Assembly: GCF_042186555.1 (NCBI RefSeq)
Contig: NC_133328.1
Location: 336,158,539-336,222,538 of the forward strand
Source of the DNA: Aquarana catesbeiana
Lineage: Eukaryota > Chordata > Amphibia > Anura > Ranidae
Direction of reading: 5' to 3'
Length of the DNA stretch: 64,000 bases
The notes beneath the pieces were generated by a model that had not been told where the DNA came from, searched no databases, and worked only from the letters and a program-made list of their open reading frames with translations. Shown here one piece after another: positions 53,365 through 63,607 of the stretch; the stretch's first letter is position 1, and each line of letters starts with the position of its first letter. The position numbers were made by a program, and so were the translations under genes.

Positions 53365-53741
53365 GTGGCGAGTCCCATAAGTGCAGTTCAAGCTGGTGAG
53401 GTGGCAAGCACAAGTAGTGTCCCGCTGCCACCAAATAGACAAACACAGGCCCGTCATGCCCATAGTGCCCTTCCTGCTGCATTCGCCAATCCTAATTGGG
53501 AACCCACCGCTTCTGCAGCGCCCGTACTTCCCCCATTCACATCCCCAACCAAATGCAGTCGGCTGCATGAGAGCCATTTTTATGTCCTCCCGAGTACCCC
53601 TACCCAACGAACCCCCCCCAAAAAAGATGTTGTGTCTGCAGTAAGCGCGGATTGTGCTATTATTGTCCCTCCTGTCCTGACAATCCTGGTCTTTGCATTG
53701 GTGAATGTTTTGAACGCTACCATTCACTAGTTGAGTATTAG
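53365..53741 (+). pseudogene. piggyBac transposase remnant: N-terminus fused to Cys-rich C-terminus
   Basis: piggyBac transposases excise and insert at TTAA using a DDD core, and bind the ends through a C-terminal Cys-rich domain. Here NPNWEPTASAAPVLPPFTSP resembles the start of the DDE_Tnp_1_7 region and is followed within a few residues by RLHESHFYVLPSTPTQRTPP, the segment that normally precedes the Cys-rich domain. After a one-step frameshift in the C/A homopolymers (53611-53625) comes CCVCSKRGLCYYCPSCPD then LCIGECFERYH, stop at 53739-53741. So the whole catalytic core is deleted and the zinc-binding pattern C..C, C..CP.C, C...C is kept. Confidence 0.88.
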
Positions 53742-53869
53742 CGTAGGGTACAGCATTGCACAGACTAGGACACACTTTCACAGGGTCTCCCAAGATGCCA
53801 TCGCATTTTGAGAGACCCGAACCTGGAACCGGTTACAGTTATAAAAGTTAGTTACAAAAAAAGTGTAAA

Positions 53870-54190
53870 AAAATTTTAAAGCATGTCATGTTTGGTATCC
53901 ATGTACTCGGCCTAAGATCATCTTTTTTATTTCATCAAACATTTGGGCAATATAGTGTGTTTTAGTGCATTAAAATTTAAAAAAGTGTGTTTTTTCCCCA
54001 AAAAATGCGTTTGAAAAATCGCTGCACAAATACTGTGTGAAAAAAAAAATGAAACACCCACCATTTTAATCTGTAGGGCATTTGCTTTAAAAAAATATAT
54101 AATGTTTGGGGGTTCAAAGTAATTTTTTTTGCAAAAAAAAATAACATTTTCATGTAAACAATGAGTGTCAGAAAGGGCTTTGTCTTCAAG
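53870..54190. other. AT-rich 3' region of the piggyBac derivative
   Basis: No gene; many A/T runs between the coding remnant and the palindrome. Confidence 0.5.
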
Positions 54191-55340
54191 TGGTTAGAAG
54201 AGTGGGTGATGTGTGACATAAGCTTCTAAATGTTGTGCATAAAATGCCAGGACAGTTCAAAACCCCCCCAAATGACCCCATTTTGGAAAGTAGACACCCC
54301 AAGCTATTTGCTGAGAGGCATGTCGAGTCCATGGAATATTTTATATTGTGACACAAGTTGCGGGAAAGAGACAAATTTTTTTTTTTTTTTTGCACAAAGT
54401 TGTCACTAAATGATATATTGCTCAAACATGCCATGGAAATATGTGAAATTACACCCCAAAATACATTCTGCTGCTTCTCCTGAGTACGGGGATACCACAT
54501 GTGTGAGACTTTTTGGGAGCCTAGCCGCGTATGGGACCCCGAAAACCAAGCACCGCCTTCAGGCTTTCTAAGGGCGTGAATTTTTGATTTCACTCTTCAC
54601 TGCCTATCACAGTTTCGGAGGCCATGGAATGCCCAGGTGGCACAAAACCCCCCCAAATGACCCCATTTTGGAAAGTAGACACCCCAAGCTATTTGCTGAG
54701 CGGTATAGTGAGTATTTTGCAGACCTCACTTTTTGTCACAAAGTTTTGAAAATTGAAAAAAGAAAAAAAAAATGTTTTTTCTTGTCTTTCTTCATTTTCA
54801 AAAACAAATGAGAGCTGCAAAATACTCACCATGCCTCTCAGCAAATAGCTTGGGGTGTCTACTTTCCAAAATGGGGTCATTTGGGGGGGTTTTGTGCCAC
54901 CTGGGCATTCCATGGCCTCCGAAACTGTGATAGGCAGTGAAGAGTGAAATCAAAAATTTTCACCCTTAGAAATCCTGAAGGCGGTGATTGGATTTCGGGG
55001 CCCCGTACGCGGCTAGGCTCCCAAAAAGTCCCACACATGTGGTATCCCCATACTCAGGAGAAGCAGCTAAATGTATTTTGGGGTGCAATTCCACATATGC
55101 CCATGGCCTGTGTGAGCAATATATCATTTAGTGACAACTTTATGCAAAAAAAAAAAAAAAAAAGTGTCACTTTCCCGCAACTTGTGTCAAAATATAAAAT
55201 ATTCCATGGACTCAATATGCCTCTCAGCAAATAGCTTGGGGTGTCTACTTTCCAAAATGGGGTCATTTTGGGGGGTTTTGTGCCACCTGGGCATTCCATG
55301 GCCTCCGAAACTGTGATAGGCAGTGAAGAGTGAAATCAAA
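54190..55340. repeat. Large palindrome and about 385-bp repeats in the piggyBac derivative
   Basis: The block caaatgaccccattttggaa .. caagctatttgctgag occurs at 54266 and 54652 in one orientation and inverted at about 54837, 55218 and 55610. Sequence from 54190 to 54765 is mirrored by 54790 to about 55340 around an A/T-rich centre near 54775. A further direct copy continues to about 55705. Confidence 0.88.
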
Positions 55341-56365
55341 AATTTACACCCTTAGAAATCCTGAAGGCGGTGATTGGTTTTCGGGGCCCCGTACGCGGCT
55401 AGGCTCCCAAAAAGTCCCACACATGTGGTATCCCCGTACTCAGGAGAAGCAGCTGAATGTATTTTGGGGTGCAATTCCACATAGGCCCATGGCCTGTGTG
55501 AGCAATATATCATTTAGTGACAACTTTTTGTAAATTTTTTTTTTTTTTTTGTCATTATTCAATCACTTGGGACAAAAAAAATAAATATTCAATGGGTTCA
55601 ACATGCCTCTCAGCAATTTCCTTGGGGTGTCTACTTTCCAAAATGGGGTCATTTGGGGGGGTTTTGTACTGCCCTGCCATTTTAGCACCTCAAGAAATGA
55701 CATAGGCAGTCATAAACTAAAAGCTGTGTAAATTACAGAAAATGTACCCTAGTTTGTAGACGCTATAACTTTTGCGCAAACCAATAAATATACGCTTATT
55801 GACATTTTTTTTTTACCAAAGACATGTGGCCGAATACATTTTGGCCTAAATGTATGACTAAAATTTAGTTTATTGGATTTTTTTTATAACAAAAAGTAGA
55901 AAATATCATTTTTTTTCCAAATGTTCGGTCTTTTTCCGTTTATAGCGCAAAAAATAAAAACCGCAGAGGTGATCAAATACCATCAAAAGAAAGCTCTATT
56001 TATGGGAAGAAAAGGACGCAAATTTTGTTTGGGTACAGCATTGCATGACCGCGCAATTAGCAGTTAAAGCGACGCAGTGCCAAATTGGAAAAAGACCTCT
56101 GGTCCTTAGGCAGCATAATGGTCCGGGGCTCAAGTGGTTAATGAGGAAAAAAAATGAACTTAAATGATTTTAGCAAATGGCTGCAATATAACAAAGAGTG
56201 AAAAATTTAAGGGGGTCTAAATACTTTCTGTTCCCGCTGTATATATTTTTTCATGATTGGTCATGAATGGGGTAAATCTTCCGGAGGTCAAATGGTTAAG
56301 TAGCCCATTCTGGCACTCAAAGAGAACACACTCATGGCATATCATTCTTCTTTATTTATTTTGTA

Positions 56366-56442
56366 TTTATTGGCGTATAACACACACTTTTACCCCTGAA
56401 AACAGAGGGTAAACAGTGCATGCGTGTTATATGCCGATAATA
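56366..56442. repeat. Short inverted repeat (MITE terminus-like)
   Basis: tattggcgtataacacacac and its inverse gtgttatatgccgataata enclose about 35 bases; ACCCCT/AGGGGT-like motifs form a second inner pair. It may be one end of a larger MITE. Confidence 0.55.
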
Positions 56443-57337
56443 TGTTTTACTAACAGGGGGCAGGGATCAGGACGGGAGCCACACATTGGGGGGTGTGAGG
56501 CCAGCCACCCCACCCCTCCTGGCCCTGGGACAGCGCTGCCTGCATAGTCCAGAGTTGAGAAAAATATCACTTGCCAGCCTCTTCTCCTACACTGCTTCCC
56601 TTGTGTCAGTGTCATTGTAAAAACAAAGCTTGTAAATATGTGGCAAAGTGAACAAAAGAAAAATCTTCATCAAATGATTACAATGACTCTTTAAATCACC
56701 TTTGGCTTAACAAAAACAGAATTATTTTGAAATGGTACTCTAATAACACACACAGTCTTTGATTTGAGCAATATGCGTACAGTAGGATTTTGACTGGAGT
56801 TTGATATGAAATTCGATTCAAATTTCAGTCCGAATTTCCAAAATTCGGACAAATTTTGTTTAGTTATTCGGAGCATTCGGTAAAATTTGTTTATATTGTA
56901 ATTTGGGTATTCAGATATATCGGAAGCTCTAAATAAACATTTGTTCAAATATTAATTTGGAATGAAATTAACCGCACATGTCTACTAGTGATGTTTCTGT
57001 AAGACCTCTGGAACTTAGTCTGGTTTAGGTCTTCCAATGTGAGCGGGTTTACAAGGACTGTCTCCCTTCTGGGCTTCCCCATGTACATTACCTTTTGTTT
57101 TTCTTTCAACATATGTCTATCCACCACCAAATCATTATCATTAGTGGGGCCTCGTCCATCCCATATGCTCTGGTTGGGCAGTCTCTATTGACTTCCTTAA
57201 CTGAGGCTTCAGTCCTTTTTTCTGAACTGTGGTCTAACTGCATCCTTGACAGCATCATTATTCAGATCTAAGTCCCCTTCTGTCATAATTTTCTTAAGCC
57301 CTTTTAATCAGCTGCTGGCATCCTCCATTGCCCATGC
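56443..57337 (-). other. Unassigned; unusual short minus frame at about 56950-57200
   Basis: The minus frame 57130-56945 (MVVDRHMLKEKQKVMYMGKP, then LVNPLTLEDLNQTKFQ) extends upstream in frame to about DGRGPTNDNDL. I recognise no domain and see stops soon after. A ttcgattcaaatttc/gaattcgga-type inverted cluster at 56815-56900 suggests an old MITE. Confidence 0.25.
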
Positions 57338-57757
57338 CATGGTAGTACAGGGAGAGGGTTAGTGAGCTACCCAGCCACCTGCCCCATATTTTGTGGAATG
57401 CTTTAGTCCTCCTACAGATGTTAAATGTAAGTTTATATAGAGGCAAGCAATTATTGACAAGTTTCTGGCAGGCCGGATCAGAAACAATTCTGGCAGAAAG
57501 GTATAGAACATAACTCCTTAAGGTTAGGGTTGAACCACAAGGGACTGTTGGGGGAGGCCTGCCATGAATCAGTGGACATTTTCGCATCTACTGTTCGGAA
57601 TAGGGAGAGGGAGGCTTGGATTATTGACATGCCTAGTCCAGGTGGTGTGCATCCCCTATGGACAATGTTGTGGAGTTTCTCGAATGAGGAAACTATGGAT
57701 CCTTCAGTAGTGGTGCAGGCATTATCAGAGTTAGGTTGGAGCCAATCATGAATGTTG
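57338..57757 (-). mobile_element. Rearranged fragment of LINE-3
   Basis: 57338-57465 matches 58103-58230 and 57501-57757 matches 58977-59234 in the neighbouring LINE-3. The 745 bases between are missing, and a 33-bp segment (57471-57503) that also occurs at 57786-57818 outside the LINE sits at the junction. Confidence 0.85.
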
Positions 57758-58325
57758 ATGGTAGAGGCATAAGCGTAGTCAGTCAGGCCAGATCAGAAAC
57801 AATTCTGGCAGAAAGGTACAAAATCAGGATCTGGAAGAATAGTTTTTTTTTTAAGATATTTTTATTGCAGTTTTATGACATACAGACATAAAACCAAAGG
57901 CACAAACAAAATACAACACCGATAACAGGATGTTCCTAATCCAGCATATCATGAAAATCCGGGCAGTGTGCAATAATAAACTAGATATTACATTTACCAG
58001 TGGATATAACCACCAACAGAGGAGTAATCAATACAGTTTTTAAACATCCTGGGCATAACAGAAGTTCCTGTTTAATACAACACTTACAAGGTGAACCTTT
58101 GTCATGGTAGTACAGGGAGAGGGTTAGTGGGCTACCCAGCCACCTGCCCCATATTTTGTGGAATGCTTTAGTCCTCCTACAGATGTCAACTGTAAGTTTA
58201 TATAGAGGCAGGCAATTATTGACAAGTTTCAGCCACATATTCCGCTTTTGGTTCTCTGACCCTTTCCACGTCAGCAGGAGGGACTTCATTTCATAGAAAC
58301 AGAAGAGGCAAAGTAGTCTCTTAGC

Positions 58326-58586
58326 CTAAGTCTGGACAGCGAGGTCACCAAATATGCCCAGCAGACAGTTTTTAGAGTGCATTATATTTGGCAAACCCAG
58401 TGCAGAAGATATGAAGGAGCCTATGTCAACCCAGAAGTCATGCACCAGTGAACAAGTCCAAAAGCAGTGGAGAAAATCAGCAGTTTGTCCGCAACCGCGG
58501 AAGCAGTCAGCAGAAGGGGATAGTCCCATTTTGTACAGTCTAGCAGGGGTGAGGTGTAAATGATGGAAAATTTTTAGTTGAATCAC
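58326..58586 (-). pseudogene. LINE-3 ORF2 C-terminal zf-RVT-like region
   Basis: The frame reads LHLTPARLYKMGLSPSADCF, then RGCGQTADFLHCFWTCSLVH and FWVDIGSFI, the CxxxCG...H..W.C pattern of the zf-RVT domain. The frame is open but isolated from the rest of ORF2. Confidence 0.8.
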
Positions 58587-58905
58587 CCTGTCCCTCGAGG
58601 AGATAACAGATGTTTTGAATGTATCACAGAACTCAGACTAATCCTCTTCTGTCATAGAGATATCAAAGGAGGCCCACCTCTCTAGGGCCCTCCGAAACCT
58701 AGGGTTAGTGTCTGTCATGAGAGTGGAGTAATATGTGGATATAAGTTTCGTCTGGTTCGGGTCTCTCAGAAGTTTTTCCAGGTCAGGCTTCTTAATAGGA
58801 CTGAGCAGAGAACCAAACTGAGTACGTATAGCATTCCTGAGTTGATAATCATAAAATAGGTATGTCGATGGGATGTCAAAGTCTGTCTGTAGTTGAGAAA
58901 AGGAT

Positions 58906-59640
58906 TTAAAAGCCCTGGGGGGTATATAGATGACATAGGTATTTCACTCCCTTTGATGTCCATCTGATGGGGTCAAGTATAGAACATAACTCCTTAAGGT
59001 TAGGGTTGAACCACACGGGACTGTTGGGGGAGGTCTGCCATGAATCAGTGGACGTTTTCACAACTACCGTTCGGAATAGGGAGAGGGAGGCTTGGATTAT
59101 TGACATGATTGGTCCAGGTGGTGTGCATCCCCTATTGACAATGTTGTGGAGTGTCTCGAATAAGGAAACTATGACTCCTTCAGTAGTGGTGCAGGCATTA
59201 TCGGAGTTAGGGTGGAGCCAATCATGAATGTTAACCACCTGGGATGCTAGGTAGTAAAGGTAGAAGTTAGGGAATGCTAGACCTGCCATACGTGAGGGGA
59301 GGCGCAGAGTTTCCAGTGCAACTCTAGGGGACTGCCCGTTCCAAAGGAATGCAATACAGATGGAGTCGATGCATTTAAAAATGGATTTGGGAATTTTGCA
59401 GGGTGAATTAGCCATAACATACAGTATTTTGGTAAGTAAATCATTTTAAGGACATTGGCTCTCCCCACGAGATCCATGGGCAGATCTTTCCACTGTTTTG
59501 TCTGTGTCTGTAGTTGTAGCAGTAGGGGGCGTAGATTATTGGCAATTATTGGCAATATACAAGGATAGTGGTAACTGAACTATAACCCCTAGATATCTAA
59601 AAGAGGTAGTGACTTGCAGTTTAGAGTTTGAGTGAATCAC
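58906..59640 (-). pseudogene. LINE-3 ORF2, post-catalytic part of RT
   Basis: Overlapping-frame pieces: NSKLQVTTSFRYLGV at the insert boundary, then NLRPLLLQLQTQTKQWKDLP and VGRANVLKMIYLPK (59555-59277), then FKCIDSICIAFLWNGQSPRV and LPSRMAGLAFPNFYLYYLAS (59415-58906). This is the usual YLG...W...L.GR....K....P...Y order of L1 thumb regions, with frameshifts between pieces. Confidence 0.84.
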
Positions 59641-60782
59641 ACCATCTTCTCCTCACCATCCTGGGAAGCCACATTCGCAGGATTATGATATGAGTGCTTT
59701 CTCCCTATACTCCACATACATTCATCCTATGTGACGAGCACTGAGGAGCGGGGACTAACTGAAGATACCTATTGAGGCATACAAACTCGGCGTTCGTGGA
59801 TTGATGCCCACACTCATTTTCAAAAAGTGAGTGCACCCTCTTTCTGTGTTATGCCCCCTCTCACTTTGATCGTCACAGAGTTACACTACATTTCTGTTTA
59901 TGTCATTTTTTGTTATATACCGTCCTGTATATCCACCATTGGAATCCCCTCAAAAATTGGATGGGATATCCATGCCTGCCCGTGGTCTGCAATTAAGCAC
60001 ATGCTGTATACCTTACAGCAGTAAGGTGAGCTGCTTGCAGACACAGAGGTGTTTTCATTGAAGACTTCTCCCTTCTTCTTGGAATTTTTATTATTTGGTG
60101 GCGGGACTGTTATACGCTTACTCATATGGATTTATCACATTTAACTTTTTGATTTGTCACCAGAGGTGGCTCTCTAATTAGGCAAATTAGGCGGTCGCCT
60201 AAGGCCTCGCACTCACAGGGGCCTCGTGGCCGCCTAATTTGCCTGTTCTCAATCACTCCGCCTACCCCCACTGGGACTCTGTGGCTTAGGAGCTGACGGA
60301 CAAATCAGATACTGCCCGCAGCCTGAGGAATAACGGCCTCATCACGGAGCATCGCAGTCCGTGGGGCCTCATGTGTAAGTTTTGCCTAAGGCCTCACAAA
60401 GCCTAGAGCCGCCTCTGTTTGTCACTATGTGCTAGTTTATGATACTAGCCCTTATTCACTTTGGACTGTTTTGAGTGTTTTATCACTGTCCATTTACACA
60501 TATTATGTCATTATTTTAGTTATTCAACCCATGCTAGTATCTTTGTTATTCCATGGTATGTTTGTTTAGTGCATCTGTGACCGCATACACTTCGGCCGTT
60601 TCCACCTCTTTACTCAGCCCCTTTTCACTTTCCACCTCCCTTGTCCCTTTGTCGCAGCGCAATTACCACTTCCTTCTACCTACACATTTTTGTCTGTCTG
60701 GATCAGTCACACAGGTGTTGCAGCAGTGTTTCTTTGTTTAGGCCTTTTTGACAGCACGGGAGTTCTCTAATTTTACTTTTAT
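59641..60782. mobile_element. Unclassified insert in LINE-3 RT
   Basis: The RT frame stops at IHSNSKLQ on one side and GFP on the other, so the intervening 1.1 kb is foreign. It has no coding sequence; it is rich in short cttt/cact motifs and itself carries an hAT MITE at 60161-60417. No target duplication was identified at its ends. Confidence 0.6.
60161..60417. mobile_element. hAT-type MITE
   Basis: Ends CAGAGGTGGCTCT and inverse CAGAGGCGGCTCTAGG are flanked by the perfect 8-bp duplication tttgtcac (60153-60160, 60418-60425). CAGNGGNGG ends and 8-bp duplications are typical of the hAT superfamily. The interior has a further inverted pair (aggcaaattaggcggtcgcc against ggccgcctaatttgcct). 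Confidence 0.92.
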
Positions 60783-61290
60783 GGGAATCCGGAATAGTCA
60801 TCAAATGTGTTAACTTCAGACAAGAGATTATCAAGAGATGTATGAGGGTCCGCTAGATAGACTAGAGTATCGTTAGCATAGAGACATATACACTCTTCAA
60901 TGTAATTTATAGGAAGACCCTTACTAATCGGAGAGCTACGGATCCTTACAGCAAGGGGCTCCATAGCCAAAGCAAACAGGAGGGGCGATAAGCGACACCC
61001 CTGCCTGATGCCTCTAGTAATCAGAAAGGGCTCAGTGACCTGAGAGTTAATTCTCAGTCGGCAAGCGGTGATGTATAGAGTAGCCGTATCCACGCTATTA
61101 GTCGAGGGCCAAACCAATACAGTTGCAATACACAAAATAGATAAGGCCATTCTACACTATCGAAGGCTTACAAGTGTTTAGTGACACAATCACAAGGGTA
61201 GAGGTACAGTCATGGGGATAGGTCAAATTGTGGAACAATCTACGAATATTCATTTTGGTTGAACGGCCTGTTATAATTTTATAAATCTCC
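60783..61290 (-). pseudogene. LINE-3 ORF2, RT palm (dead active site)
   Basis: Plus-strand reverse complement reads a degraded first Asp motif (SLNTCKPSIV for the family SLDAxKAFDxV), then ITRGIRQGCRLSPLLFALAM and CICLYANDTLVYL. The active site is YAND instead of YADD, so one catalytic Asp is Asn. Both catalytic motifs are therefore damaged. Confidence 0.85.
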
Positions 61291-61329
61291 CTTGATCACT
61301 CCCAACCAACTTCGCAACAACCCCATTCA

Positions 61330-61780
61330 GATGATTGGCCAGGATCAAGAACAGCATTAAAGTCCCCAATAGAGCAGGGGGCCAGGGATTCTAGACAGCA
61401 GCATCAGGGATAAATTGGAAAGTAGGTCTGCAGAAACATATATGTTCACTAGTGTAAATACTACGGAGATAATTTGGATAGTAAATATAATGAATCTCCC
61501 CTCTGGGTCTGTCTTAATCCACAGGATTTCAGCTGGGAGGGATTTTGCCAACAGGATAGAAACCCCACGGGAGTAGTTGGAAAGTGTAGCGTGGTACTGT
61601 GTAGCCAGCCAAGGGCATTTATGGGACTGCAGTTTAGCATTGGTGATGTGAGTCTCTTGAAGGCAGACAATATGTGGCTTATATTTTTTTAAGGAAGGAG
61701 AATACCAAGGACCGCTTAAGAGGGGAGTTCAAACTCCTGACATCCCAAGAGATCAGTTTAAGCACATTAGCCAAATTCAG
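61330..61780 (-). pseudogene. LINE-3 ORF2, endonuclease N-terminal part
   Basis: It reads ISWDVRSLNSPLKR, HIVCLQETHITNAKLQ with the metal-binding Glu, and YSRGVSILLAKSLP, then the VNIYVSAD segment (family VNxYAPN). The rest of the endonuclease is deleted before the RT begins at about 61290. Confidence 0.82.
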
Positions 61781-61789
61781 TCATATACA

Positions 61790-62500
61790 GCATAACAACA
61801 TAGGGAGGATCATGGGGAGATGCAATACAACATATAAAATATTGCACGAGAGAGACACCAGAATAAATGCACTGTAGCAACAGAAATTAATCTGCAATAG
61901 GAGCATAAAAAACAGCAGCAGAAAAAAATCTAGAAGTCCAGCCAGTCTCAACAACTAAAACGTGAGAGGGGCCAAAAAAGAAAAAGAAAAAAAACTGAAA
62001 TCCCATTCCCCCTACTCTGCTCAACCATCCCAAACATTGTGAACTTTAGTTCCCTAAACAAGAAAACAAAAACCTGTGGCCTCGCCACCTACTGGAGTGG
62101 GGGAGGTAGTGGGTCCAGAGTTGCTCTCTGTAAGGGCAAAGGTTCCATCCGGCAGGATATAACAGTAACCTGTAAAAGAAGGCACAAACAGTGGTAGTCA
62201 TATAAGGCAAGGCAGGGATTACCCGCTGATTAGGACAGGTATTATAGCCTACAATGGCATCTGACAGTTCCATTGCAGGGGTAACTTATAGTAGCGAAGA
62301 AGGAAAAAAAGAGTGGGTGCAGTCCTAAGGTCATCTGTAGCAATGGAGTGTAGGAGGCAAAAGGAAGGATAGGGTGACCCACAGGTGCTCAAGCTTGCTT
62401 AAGGAGAGATGAGTAGTGAGGCAGAGTGGAAGAAAAACTACTGAGTACAGCATCAGTTGCGGCGTTGTCTAGGTTGTTTCCCAAAACGAGCGTCTATCCA
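61790..62500 (-). other. LINE-3 spacer between ORF1 and ORF2
   Basis: No recognisable domain; the minus frame at 62046-62273 is unsupported. Confidence 0.5.
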
Positions 62501-63446
62501 GGCCAAAGCATCCTTTGGACAAGTGCAGAGTGAGCTTTATCCTCATGGATGATCTGCAGCTTAGCAGAGAAGAGCATCGCATATGGCAGGCCCTCAGCGT
62601 GGGTGGTCTTCACCACAGCAAAAGATATGCGCTAGTGTTGAACTTCAGCCGAGAAATCCGGGTATATAGAGATATTGTTACCATTAAACTTGAGTGGGCC
62701 CTTTTCTCTAGCAAGGCGCAGGATGGTGACTTTGTCTTGAAATTTGAGGATTTTTGCAATCAGGGATCTTGGGGGAGCCTGAGGGAGGAGGACGTGGGGG
62801 GTGTGATGAGCACGCTCAATCACGAAGGCATGGGACAACACCTCCATCCCAAAAACATCTCGCAGCCAGGAGTGGAGGAACCTTTCAGGGCAGCCCCCCT
62901 TTGAAAGCTCAGGGAACTCCACAAAGCAGAGATTGTTCTTGCGAGAGCGGTTCTCTAAATCCATTTTGGCTTTGAGGGACACCAGCCCATCAGTAGTCGT
63001 ATGCACAGTGGCAGTTAAGGGTGTACTGTGTCCCCCAAGGAGCTGATACATTCTTCTGCCCCCCCTGTTCTCTCCCTCAAGTTTTGCACATCTAGCTTCA
63101 AAAAATCAATATGGCTGCTTTCCATTTGAACTGTAAGGGAGGCCTTGCAGTCTTTTATAGCTAGCATGATTTCAGCCAGAGCAGGCTCCCCTAAAGGAGG
63201 GCCTGGAAAATTACAGCCTTTGGAGCATGTAGGGGAGTCTAATGATGTTAGGAAGTCAGCCTGAGTGTGGAACACAGCAGGCAGAGAGTTACCCTCCCCT
63301 GAAGTGGAGAGCTGTGCTGAGATGGGAGAGGGCTGCAGCATGGCTTCTGGCTTGGCTGAGGGATCGGCACCATTTTGCCTGCAATACTTTGCCAGTTGTT
63401 CCACCGATGACTGAGGTGCAGGTGGCCTGTATTTATTCACCATCAT
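62500..63446 (-). pseudogene. LINE-3 ORF1 (frameshifted)
   Basis: The N-terminal piece 63446-63015 begins MMVNKYRPPAPQSSVEQLAK. It is followed in another frame (63051-62632) by a coiled-coil end and LENRSRKNNLCFVEFPELSK, the RRM-like core of L1 ORF1p, FVIERAHHTPH, and the C-terminal domain ILKFQDKVTILRLAREKGPL and ISIYPDFSAEVQ. One frameshift near 63040 separates the two halves. Confidence 0.85.
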
Positions 63447-63607
63447 GCCTGCCTTGGGGTCCCGTGGTCTTTAGGAAGGATTTGGTGCTTTTTGGAAAAG
63501 GATCGGACACAGGATGCCTGCAGCATGTCTGTGTAAAGCCGGAGCTACAGATCTAAACAGCCACACTCATGGACTCCAAGCCACGCCCCTGATCTGGAAG
63601 AATAGTT

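Larger units (their letters stand above)
51005..56137 (+). mobile_element. piggyBac deletion derivative with expanded repeats
   Basis: TTAA at 51001-51004 and 56138-56141 flanks CCACTTAAGGACC and (inverse) CCACTTGAGCCCC ends. From left to right: a GC-rich region, about four 355-bp tandem repeats, piggyBac N- and C-terminal coding remnants at 53365-53741, a large palindrome at 54190-55340, and the shared 3' block (55740-56090). At 5.1 kb it is long, but it lacks the catalytic core. Confidence 0.87.
49467..56239 (+). mobile_element. Tc1-like element, host of a piggyBac-type element
   Basis: The left end CAGTGGCGACGGAAAGTATT and the inverse right end (CAGCGGGAACAGAAAGTATT) are flanked by TA at 49465-49466 and 56240-56241. 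The right terminal repeat is split at its TTAA by 51005-56137; the left repeat (ctcgttaatgtacac) shows the uninterrupted form. Without the insert it is about 1.6 kb. Confidence 0.92.
48955..56295. mobile_element. TTAA-flanked piggyBac-type element, host of a Tc1 element
   Basis: TTAA at 48951-48954 and 56296-56299. Own sequence is 48955-49464 and 56242-56295, ends CCGCTTTAGGAC and (inverse) CCATTTGACC. It carries the gtgatcactgtattagtg and tatacacttattg blocks shared with the other TTAA elements. A Tc1-like element sits inside it. Confidence 0.75.
57845..63590 (-). mobile_element. L1/Tx1-like LINE of another subfamily (LINE-3)
   Basis: A perfect 17-bp duplication gatctggaagaatagtt lies at 57828-57844 and 63591-63607, with the poly-T at the left. 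It carries ORF1 (about 62630-63446), ORF2 endonuclease (about 61330-61780), RT and C-terminal pieces (58326-61290), and a 1.1-kb insert at 59641-60782. There are internal deletions between endonuclease and RT, and many stops. The 5' end is GC-rich (aggggcgtggcttggag on the minus strand). Confidence 0.93.

Noticed and set aside
53314..53793. 159-residue Cys-rich minus-strand frame
   Set aside because: It is antisense to the piggyBac N- and C-terminal remnants, which explain the Cys-codon pattern on the plus strand.
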